From Acinetobacter calcoaceticus DSM 30006 = CIP 81.8 (GTDB lineage: Bacteria; Pseudomonadota; Gammaproteobacteria; Pseudomonadales; Moraxellaceae), in NCBI RefSeq assembly GCF_000368965.1, contig NZ_KB849780.1:434145-498144 (forward strand): DNA of 64,000 nucleotides, written 5' to 3'. The position numbers and the translations under genes are program-made. Within the stretch, counting starts at the first letter, position 1. Each line of letters opens with the position of its first letter. Positions 26,681-32,831 of the stretch are shown one piece after another. Below the pieces are notes generated by a model. It was not told where the DNA came from. It saw only the letters and a program-made list of their open reading frames with translations, and ran no database searches.

Positions 26681-27514
26681 CTACAAATGCTCTAAAGCTG
26701 TGCCTTTAACTGGGTTTCTACGCCAGTAATAATGCTGCAAAAATCTAAGGAAAAGCTTCCACGGCGTGATCCACGCGATGCGTCGGTTGGCTTTTTTATT
26801 TTGAATAATTTGTTTTGCTAAATAAGCACAAACAATTTCTGGCGGATCAATCACAAAGAAAAATAACCGTTTCATCTTTTTCCAGTTTTGGATGTTGCCA
26901 TTGGTCCAAGAAGAAACTAACAGGTCGGTTGCGACCATGCCCGGGCTGAGTGTGCCAGTTAAAATAGCTGTCGATTTTGTTTCTTTATAAAGTGCTTTAC
27001 TGAAATAACTTACAGCTCGTTTTGTGGTTGCATAAGGCGTCATGCCTGCACTCCATTCGCCGTTGCTTCCCCAGCCTTCCATATTAAAGATTTGACCATA
27101 ACTTTGTTTAAGCATTCCCTGTAAAGCCACTTGCGACCCCAACATTGTGCCTAGAATATTAGTTGAAACGGCTGCGTTTAATTCATCAGGTTGAAGGTCA
27201 ACAAAGTCTTTGGTTGGATGACAGCTTCCTGCATTATTAATCCACACATCGACTTGCCCGAAGCGCTCAATTGCACCATCCCATAGGGTTTGCACATCAG
27301 AAATTTGAGTCACATCGCAACACAGGCCAATGAATTTTTCTTTATTGAAATGAGTTTCTAAATGAGAAAGAGCCTGTTTAAGATGCTCAGGGTTACGTCC
27401 AGCAATGACAACAGAACATCCAAGATCTAAAAAAGCATGGGCAAGGGCTAAACCAATACCTTTTGTACTGCCTGTAATGACCACACTGCAAACTTCGGTT
27501 TTGGGTAAACTCAT
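26681..27514 (-). CDS. Short-chain dehydrogenase/reductase
   Basis: A 277-residue SDR with TGSTKGIG (14-21), NNAG in the middle and the catalytic YATTK. The C-terminal 60 residues extend beyond the core and contain an aromatic/basic hydrophobic stretch (KLFLRFLQHYYWRRN), suggesting membrane association. It follows the DoxX-like gene by 50 bp on the same strand, so the two are probably co-transcribed. Substrate unknown. Confidence 0.88.
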   Translation of the reverse strand: MSLPKTEVCSVVITGSTKGIGLALAHAFLDLGCSVVIAGRNPEHLKQALSHLETHFNKEKFIGLCCDVTQISDVQTLWDGAIERFGQVDVWINNAGSCHPTKDFVDLQPDELNAAVSTNILGTMLGSQVALQGMLKQSYGQIFNMEGWGSNGEWSAGMTPYATTKRAVSYFSKALYKETKSTAILTGTLSPGMVATDLLVSSWTNGNIQNWKKMKRLFFFVIDPPEIVCAYLAKQIIQNKKANRRIAWITPWKLFLRFLQHYYWRRNPVKGTALEHL

Positions 27515-27564
27515 TGCACTCTCTATATAAAATCTTTAAAAATAGTTAAATGAATGGCTGTAAG

Positions 27565-27942
27565 TTAATTTTGCTCACTTAATAAGATGAGATAGACAAT
27601 AGATAAACTTATCATTGAAAGATTCATTACGATAGGGTTGTAGGGCAAGATCAGGGTAGAGGGTATTAAAAAACCAATTAAAAGAAGCAGTCCAAGCAAA
27701 CCCAAAATACTTAAATAATGAATATATTTATGTGCAGTAAATAGAAAACATAAACCAAAAATCATTTCAGCAATACCACTCGCATGGCCTGCAAGTTTTG
27801 CATGTTCAAGAGATAGTCCTACCCATTGCCACACAAAAATTTCATCAGAATTAAGAAATAGAAATTTCGGAACGAGACCCTGATAGATCCATAAAAAGGC
27901 TAGCACAAGGTTTATAAATTTGAAGATATTAATATTTTTCAT
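27565..27942 (-). CDS. DoxX-like membrane protein
   Basis: A 125-residue protein with four membrane segments, matching DoxX-like proteins: the first helix with LAFLWIYQGLVPKFLF, then HAKLAGHASGIAEMIFGLCFLF and two closing helices. DoxX-family proteins have been linked with quinone or redox partners and with stress response, but the role here is unknown. Its ATG has a GGAGGT-like Shine-Dalgarno (ATGGAGGTAC on the plus strand reads as spacing evidence only weakly). It heads a two-gene operon with the SDR. Confidence 0.75.
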   Translation of the reverse strand: MKNINIFKFINLVLAFLWIYQGLVPKFLFLNSDEIFVWQWVGLSLEHAKLAGHASGIAEMIFGLCFLFTAHKYIHYLSILGLLGLLLLIGFLIPSTLILPYNPIVMNLSMISLSIVYLILLSEQN

Positions 27943-27986
27943 GGAGGTACTCTAAAACTTTAAAATGTATATAATTCATATTCGTT

Positions 27987-28064
27987 ATGGTAGGGCAGAA
28001 GAGGGACGCCTTGTGCGTGCTGGAGTCTAACCAGTCTGTCAACCCTCTTTTGCTCTGCTACCAT
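27987..28064 (+). ncRNA. Structured RNA element, copy 1 (C4-antisense-like)
   Basis: A 78-nt element closed by ATGGTAG/CTACCAT and an inner AGAGGG/CCCTCT stem, enclosing two small hairpins: ACGC-CTTGT-GCGT and CTGG-AGTCTAA-CCAG, then single-stranded TCTGTCAA. It shares layout and the conserved GACGCCTTGTGCGTGC and GTCTGTCAACCC blocks with copy 2 at 28391-28470, while the outer stem differs by paired changes. The loop of its second hairpin has no complement nearby, so it appears to be an orphan copy. Strand is assigned by analogy with copy 2. I recall a multi-copy C4-like sRNA family in A. baumannii transcriptome studies; unverified here. Confidence 0.6.
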
Positions 28065-28313
28065 TTATTTAAAACCATCAAAATCAGCAATATGCTGCCT
28101 TGTAATAAATAAAAAATACAGTTAAATATGCATCTTAAAATAAATTTTTTTAAATGTTTAGCAGAACTATCATTCAGCTTAATTAATGATTAGTTAAAGT
28201 ATCTAATTAAATGAAAAACAATAATTATTTAACCAATTTCTAGCCAATATCACATTGACACTCTAAACCCTGCCGATTATCCTTTGCCTGCTGACCTACA
28301 TTGTCAGCCGGCT

Positions 28314-28337
28314 TTGACAGGCTGTTTTTCATCTAGG
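28314..28337 (+). promoter_or_regulatory. Upstream pair of C4-like target boxes
   Basis: TTGACAG (28314-28320) and TCATCTAGG (28329-28337) are complementary to the two antisense boxes of the RNA element at 28391-28470. The same two boxes recur in the same order at 28477-28514, just before the 30-codon ORF. Duplicate target boxes on either side of the antisense RNA resemble the organisation described for P1/P7 c4. Confidence 0.55.
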
Positions 28338-28390
28338 GCACCAAGAAAGTAATTTTTTGGTGGCGAACTCGTTCGTCCCCCCTTCGTAGC

Positions 28391-28470
28391 GGTAGGACGG
28401 AGGTGGGACGCCTTGTGCGTGCCGGTTCCTAGATGACTGGTCTGTCAACCCACCTTCGTTCTGCCACCAT
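28391..28470 (+). ncRNA. Structured RNA element, copy 2 (C4-like antisense RNA with two antisense boxes)
   Basis: An 80-nt element with an outer stem closed by AGGTGGG (28401-28407) and CCCACCT (28449-28455), inner hairpins ACGC-CTTGT-GCGT and CCGG...CTGG (the latter using one G-U pair). Box a' TCCTAGATGA (28427-28436) fills the second hairpin loop and is perfectly complementary to TCATCTAGGA at 28505-28514. Box b' CTGTCAA (28442-28448) is complementary to TTGACAG at 28477-28483. An alternative upstream arm (TGGTGGCGAAC at 28359-28370) can also pair with GTTCTGCCACCA. Compared with copy 1 the outer stem changes from GAGGG/CCCTC to GTGGG/CCCAC, keeping pairing. Confidence 0.7.
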
Positions 28471-28476
28471 AATTAT

Positions 28477-28515
28477 TTGACAGTAATTCGGTAGAACTTC
28501 TATTTCATCTAGGAG
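28477..28515 (+). promoter_or_regulatory. Target boxes overlapping the Shine-Dalgarno of the 30-codon ORF
   Basis: TTGACAG (28477-28483) and TCATCTAGGA (28505-28514) complement the b' and a' boxes of the RNA element immediately upstream. The second box includes most of the AGGAG ribosome binding site (28511-28515), 6 nt before the ATG at 28522. Pairing would block translation of the small ORF. Confidence 0.65.
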
Positions 28516-28521
28516 TCCGCC

Positions 28522-28614
28522 ATGCGTACTATTTCTTCTTATTTTTTGGCCTTTGCCAAGCTCTCTCTATCCATACCGCTCAACTGGTCTTTAAAACGGT
28601 TTAAACATTTATAG
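28522..28614 (+). CDS. 30-residue peptide with strong ribosome binding site, C4/icd-like position
   Basis: An ATG at 28522 preceded by AGGAG with 6-nt spacing opens a 30-codon ORF (begins MRTISSYFLAFAKLSLSIP, ends in the basic stretch LKRFKHL) that stops at TAG 28612-28614. It has a hydrophobic N-terminal half and basic C-terminus. Its Shine-Dalgarno is the predicted target of the antisense RNA at 28391-28470. In phage P1 the equivalent ORF is icd, whose translation is needed for ant expression. No homology is claimed. It is too short to prove coding by composition alone. Confidence 0.5.
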   Translation: MRTISSYFLAFAKLSLSIPLNWSLKRFKHL

Positions 28615-28783
28615 GTTTAGCCTTTAGATCGTTACGACTAAAAAATCATATCAACAATAAAGCTTGAGATAGGTTGGCGCATCCTTTGTGTGCAGCTTTC
28701 GCATGCCTGTTTTTAGCACTCATTTTAAGAGTGAAGGCCTTTCTATCTCTCTTATATACAACAAAAAATTATCTTTAAGCAGA

Positions 28784-29344
28784 ATGTTTATGCCAAATTT
28801 AGAAAATTCATTTAGAGCATTAAGAGTGCTCCACGCGGCAAGAGATCTATTTAATCAACATGGTTTTCATAATGTAGGTGTCGACCGAATTATTGCTGAA
28901 GCCAGAATTTCCAAATCCACTTTTTATAATGATTTTCACTCTAAAGAAAAGCTCATCGAGATGAGCCTAACTTTTCAAAAAGATGCATTAAAAGACGAGG
29001 TGTTTTCAATTATCCATTCATATCGTGAACTCATGTTGTTTGATAAGCTCAAGAAAATTTTCTATTTACATGCAGATCTAGAGGGCTTTTACCATTTGCC
29101 ATTTAAAGCGATTTTTGAAATTGAAAAGCTTTATCCAACCGCTTATAAGGTTGTAATTGACTATCGAAATTGGCTCATTGATGAAATTTATAAACTACTT
29201 TTAACACTAAAAGTTACAGCTTCAATTGAAGATGCTCACCTGTTTTTATTCGTGGTTGATGGCGCTATGGTTCAGCTTTTAGGGGAAAATCAGGTAGATG
29301 ATCGAGATAGATTATTAAACTATTTTTTAACTATGGTTAATTAA
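28784..29344 (+). CDS. TetR/AcrR-family transcriptional regulator
   Basis: A 186-residue regulator from the ATG at 28784. The HTH (about 10-58) reads ALRVLHAARDLFNQHGFHNVGVDRIIAEARISKSTFYNDFHSKEKLI across several motifs, giving a clear TetR call. The frame is open 32 codons further upstream to a GTG at 28688, but that leader belongs to the tail of the repeated RNA/peptide cassette and does not look like TetR, so the later ATG (or the one at 28790) is preferred. It is followed by a strong terminator. Target unknown; the convergent tautomerase/CMD genes lie on the other side of the terminator. Confidence 0.85.
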   Translation: MFMPNLENSFRALRVLHAARDLFNQHGFHNVGVDRIIAEARISKSTFYNDFHSKEKLIEMSLTFQKDALKDEVFSIIHSYRELMLFDKLKKIFYLHADLEGFYHLPFKAIFEIEKLYPTAYKVVIDYRNWLIDEIYKLLLTLKVTASIEDAHLFLFVVDGAMVQLLGENQVDDRDRLLNYFLTMVN

Positions 29345-29357
29345 GAATCGGCGAATG

Positions 29358-29386
29358 AAAAGCTCCTTATTTAAGGAGCTTTTTTT
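29358..29386 (+). terminator. Intrinsic terminator of the TetR gene
   Basis: AAAAGCTCCTTA and TAAGGAGCTTTT form a 12-bp stem, followed by further T residues, 14 bp after the tetR stop. The A-rich 5' flank means it could also work on the minus strand. Confidence 0.92.
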
Positions 29387-29437
29387 AGATCTTAATTTAA
29401 ATATCTCACTAAAATAATGCATTGGGCTTGTATTTAT

Positions 29438-29845
29438 TTATGGTGAATTCAAGCTTTTCAAATAAAGATCAGCACGTTGTGCATGACCAAAGCACCAATC
29501 TTCTGCACTATTTTGCACAATCACAAACATGACATCTTGTTCTGGAACATCAAAATTCTGTTTAAGCTGTGCTGTAACATGCAGCATTAAATCTGATTTT
29601 TGTTGTGCCGTTCGGGGCTTGCCTGAGGTGATATAAAGTAAGATGAACTTTTCAGTACGTGCGGTTTTAACCCAATAATCAGGATCAACAAAAACCTGTT
29701 CTTGCGGTATTTGCTCAAAAATATGAAAACAATCATTTTTAGGCGTATCGAAATAGTTTTCCATACAAGATTGCACAACTTTAGATATTTGCGCTTTTTC
29801 TAAATCGGTATATGGATAGCTGGTTGTAAAACGAATCATGGGCAT
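29438..29845 (-). CDS. Tautomerase-superfamily protein
   Basis: A 135-residue protein of the tautomerase/MIF superfamily (Tautomerase_2-like): beta-alpha-beta halves with an N-terminal Pro, IFEQIPQEQVF and VPEQDVMFVIVQNSAEDWCFG. The upstream ATG at 29851 lies only 2 nt after GGAG, whereas the ATG at 29845 lies 8 nt after it and makes Pro the residue after Met, as the catalytic Pro1 requires. It overlaps the end of the carboxymuconolactone-decarboxylase-like gene by 10 bp. The substrate is unknown. Confidence 0.85.
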   Translation of the reverse strand: MPMIRFTTSYPYTDLEKAQISKVVQSCMENYFDTPKNDCFHIFEQIPQEQVFVDPDYWVKTARTEKFILLYITSGKPRTAQQKSDLMLHVTAQLKQNFDVPEQDVMFVIVQNSAEDWCFGHAQRADLYLKSLNSP

Positions 29846-30153
29846 GACCATATCTCCTCTGGCATATGTTCAAGTGCTGAAATAGCGGTGGGCAGTCCTG
29901 CATAGAAAGCAAGATGGGTAGTAACCTCAATAATTTGTTCCTTAGAGATCCCTTGGCTTAGGGCATTTTTGATATGCCATTCAAGCTGTGAATAGCGACC
30001 CTGCAAAATGAGCGCCGAGATTGTAATAAAACAGCGTGTTTGAGTATCAAGGATTGGTCTTTGCCAGATATCTGCAAACAAATAATCCTTGCCGAGCTCA
30101 TAAAGTTTGGGAGCGACAGTTTCTAAATTGTTGATATCAATTTTTCTAAACAT
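29836..30153 (-). CDS. Carboxymuconolactone decarboxylase-family protein
   Basis: A 105-residue CMD-family protein with the typical DTQTRCFITISALILQGR-like helix and a C-terminal SKEQIIEVTTHLAFYAGLPTAISAL. It carries a single Cys (Cys41) in the first helix and lacks the AhpD CxxC pair, so a peroxidase role is less likely. First gene of a two-gene operon with the tautomerase, divergent from a LysR regulator. Probably a small-molecule decarboxylase or isomerase partner; substrate unknown. Confidence 0.85.
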   Translation of the reverse strand: MFRKIDINNLETVAPKLYELGKDYLFADIWQRPILDTQTRCFITISALILQGRYSQLEWHIKNALSQGISKEQIIEVTTHLAFYAGLPTAISALEHMPEEIWSCP

Positions 30154-30225
30154 CTTAAAACTCTGGGTTGGGGGATGTTGTAGTGACTATGGCAGTTTGT
30201 TATATTTTAAAAAATCAAAACTTTT

Positions 30226-30240
30226 TGAACCTATAGTTCA
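30226..30240. promoter_or_regulatory. Candidate LysR-type operator
   Basis: TGAAC-CTATA-GTTCA is a perfect 15-bp dyad ending 6 bp before the LysR start codon and 73 bp before the divergent CMD gene. Position suits autorepression and control of the divergent pair. Confidence 0.5.
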
Positions 30241-30246
30241 GTTTTT

Positions 30247-31131
30247 ATGAATGATTATGTGAAAGTACCCACTAACCTTGACTTAGATGCCTTACGGGCA
30301 TTTGTAAAAGGTATAGAGCTAGGCAGTTTTTATTTGGCTGCTCAAAACTTATGTCGTTCTCCGGCTGCGATTAGTGCTCAATTAAAAAAATTAGAGCAGC
30401 AGACTGGGTGCCAATTATTAAGAAAAAACGGAAGATTGTTAGAGTTAACACCGAGCGGTGAATTATTATTTAGTCATGCAAAAACTGTGTTGGCAATGAA
30501 TGACAGGGTACTTTTACAACTTCACCTGACTCAAGCGACAGGGGTTATTCGCTTTGGATTACAAGAAGATTTTGCTGAAGGTACGCTACAACAATTAATT
30601 GCTCAGTTCATGTTGCAATATCCTAAAGTGCAGTTTCAAATTCAGGTCGATCGAAATCTTAATTTATTAGAAAAAGTACAAAAACAAGAGCTGGATTTGG
30701 CACTCATCTGGCAACAAGATGAAGCCCGTGAAAATTTTTATGAATTGCAGAATGTAGAAACAGAGTGGTTATTTTGTTCTCATCCACACATCCAGCAGAT
30801 TCTTGAAAATAAAGCTTCTATTCCGCTCGTGGTATTACAGCAGCCTTGTATTCTAAGACAAATGGCAATTCAGGCGCTTGAAGAGAAGGGCTTGGAATGG
30901 CACATTGCCTATGAGTGCAATTCTGTTCAAGCTTTGTGGCCTGCTGTACGCGCAGGCATTGGAATCAGTTTAAGATCATTGTTTCAAATACCTTCAGATA
31001 TCAAGATCTTAAAAAGTGCTGAATTACCTCAACTTAAATCTTTATCGTTTGGACTTTATTCTAGTTCAAAATTAGAATCTGGTTATATTGTTCAGCAATT
31101 TCAAAAATATATTGAACAGCATCTTCAATAA
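30247..31131 (+). CDS. LysR-family transcriptional regulator
   Basis: A 294-residue LysR-type regulator. The winged HTH occupies about 12-72 (LDALRAFVKGIELGSFYLAA, then SPAAISAQLKKLEQQTGCQLLRK) and the periplasmic-binding-like effector domain about 90-290. Divergent from the CMD/tautomerase operon with 93 bp between starts, the standard LysR arrangement, so that operon is the likely target. Confidence 0.92.
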   Translation: MNDYVKVPTNLDLDALRAFVKGIELGSFYLAAQNLCRSPAAISAQLKKLEQQTGCQLLRKNGRLLELTPSGELLFSHAKTVLAMNDRVLLQLHLTQATGVIRFGLQEDFAEGTLQQLIAQFMLQYPKVQFQIQVDRNLNLLEKVQKQELDLALIWQQDEARENFYELQNVETEWLFCSHPHIQQILENKASIPLVVLQQPCILRQMAIQALEEKGLEWHIAYECNSVQALWPAVRAGIGISLRSLFQIPSDIKILKSAELPQLKSLSFGLYSSSKLESGYIVQQFQKYIEQHLQ

Positions 31132-31409
31132 TTTTTCTGTCTAAAAAGTTGAATTTAATTAGATAGTCTTTGGTTTAATTTGTATTTTCATTTAACTTGG
31201 TAGCAAAGAGATTCTCTATAAATTATTTTGGGTAGCGGTAAAATAATCAAAATTTTCATTTTTCTTCTATCTTTCTTAACTTGAATGTTGATATACCAAT
31301 GCTATAAGTTAAATTTTTGGAATGATATTTGCGTGTTAGGAGTCATTGTTTTAGGTAAAACAAGCTCGTTGAAGGATGTAATACAAATTATAAATTTCAG
31401 AGTATCACT

Positions 31410-32018
31410 ATGAAGCTTAAAGAATTAGCAGGTTGTGAGGAGTGCGATACAGTCTATCGTAGAGCTCCGCTTGCTTATGGAAAAAGGGCTTATTGTGTTT
31501 GCTGTGGCGCAGAACTCTATCGGCACACCAAACCTTTTTCAACATTGTTAGCTTTGATTTTAACTGCCTTAATTGTATTTATTCTTGCCAATAGCTTTCC
31601 CATCGTAAAAATTGAATTACAAGGAAATACATCTGAGACTACTTTACTGGGGGCCGTCTGGGTGATGTTTCACTTTGATCGGGCATTCGTTGGTGTACTC
31701 ATCTTAATTACCACTTTTATTGTGCCGCTTTCCTATCTTTTATTACTTAGCTATGTGCTCGGTACAGTGAGTATATTGAAAAAGAGGCCAACGTTTTTGG
31801 TGATGGCCTTACGCACACTTTTCTTTATGAGAGTGTGGGGAATGGTTGAGGTATTCTTAATCGGAATTTTGGTCACGCTTGTAAAGTTAGTTGGAATGGT
31901 CTTGGTGATTCCCGAGATTGCTTTATGGGCATTTGCGATCTTAAGTGTATTGTTGGTCTATATTACTTCTATAAAGGTAAGTGATATATGGAACGAAATT
32001 GATAGGTCACTGCCATGA
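31410..32018 (+). CDS. pqiA: PqiA-type membrane protein, N-terminal half (split PqiA, part 1)
   Basis: A 202-residue protein with one PqiA domain: an N-terminal zinc-ribbon-like segment (CEECDTVYR ... CVCCGAELYRH, four Cys) followed by four membrane helices. PqiABC moves lipids between the inner and outer membranes. In E. coli PqiA is one 417-residue protein with two such domains; here they are two ORFs, this one ending by ATGA overlap with the next. First gene of a four-gene operon. Confidence 0.88.
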   Translation: MKLKELAGCEECDTVYRRAPLAYGKRAYCVCCGAELYRHTKPFSTLLALILTALIVFILANSFPIVKIELQGNTSETTLLGAVWVMFHFDRAFVGVLILITTFIVPLSYLLLLSYVLGTVSILKKRPTFLVMALRTLFFMRVWGMVEVFLIGILVTLVKLVGMVLVIPEIALWAFAILSVLLVYITSIKVSDIWNEIDRSLP

Positions 32019-32824
32019 AAACAATAAAAAATGTGACCCAAGCAAAAAGCTCGCAACACGGATCGGTACTTAAGCAATATCCACGAGCCAAAGATCTCTC
32101 ATTAATTGTGTGTCATTGCTGTGGGGTCGTAAATTCTGCTCAAAATGAAAAAAGACGACGAGATAAAAGCCATCAAGTTTTACGTTGTATTCGGTGTAAT
32201 AGCGTGCTGCATTCACGTAAACCAGCGAGTTTAAATCGAACTTTTGCTTTGGTAGTTGCTGCAACAATTCTCTATATTCCAGCTAATGTACTTCCAATGA
32301 CGGTGACTGACTCACTTTTAGGCAGCCAGCAAGATACGATCATGAGTGGGGTAATTTACTTCTGGCAAAGTGGAGACTATCTGGTTTCAGTCGTTATTTT
32401 CATGGCCAGTATTTTTATTCCCATGTTGAAGCTGCTGATTTTGTATTTTTTATTATTTGCTGTATATCTACAGAAATCGGCAGGTTGGAAATTTTTACCG
32501 GAGCAATGCGTTAAATTATATCGAATTGTTGAGTTTATTGGGCGCTGGTCAATGATTGATGTTTTTGTGGTGGCACTTTTAACAGCCCTCATTCAGATTC
32601 AATCCCTTGCTACGATTTTAGCAGGGCCAGGTTCGATTGCTTTTGGTGCTGTTGTGGTGTTAACCATGTTCGCATCCTTAAGTTTTGACCCACGTATTAT
32701 TTGGGATAATTTTTATGCATCCCAAAATACAAACAAACCGTCTTCTGTTGCTTCTGAAAAAACAACGATTATTCAGGCAGAACATCCGCCGTTGAGTAAT
32801 GATTCTATTAATCCCAGTCAATAA
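32015..32824 (+). CDS. pqiA: PqiA-type membrane protein, C-terminal half (split PqiA, part 2)
   Basis: A 269-residue protein with a second PqiA domain: zinc-ribbon CHCCG ... CIRCNSVLHSRK near residues 32-70, then four membrane helices including IVEFIGRWSMIDVFVVALL, a well-conserved PqiA helix. It overlaps the preceding ORF by 4 bp (ATGA) and is followed by pqiB. A polar C-terminal tail of about 35 residues is not conserved-looking. Confidence 0.88.
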   Translation: MKTIKNVTQAKSSQHGSVLKQYPRAKDLSLIVCHCCGVVNSAQNEKRRRDKSHQVLRCIRCNSVLHSRKPASLNRTFALVVAATILYIPANVLPMTVTDSLLGSQQDTIMSGVIYFWQSGDYLVSVVIFMASIFIPMLKLLILYFLLFAVYLQKSAGWKFLPEQCVKLYRIVEFIGRWSMIDVFVVALLTALIQIQSLATILAGPGSIAFGAVVVLTMFASLSFDPRIIWDNFYASQNTNKPSSVASEKTTIIQAEHPPLSNDSINPSQ

Positions 32825-32831
32825 AAGAACA

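Noticed and set aside
27987..28470. Repeated pair interpreted as an insertion sequence or MITE
   Set aside because: No transposase, no flanking target duplications seen, and the differences between the copies preserve RNA pairing, which fits a structured RNA better.
27943..28783. Prophage or plasmid remnant around the C4-like element
   Set aside because: Apart from the RNA logic itself there is no integrase, repressor, antirepressor or att-like repeat in the surrounding sequence.
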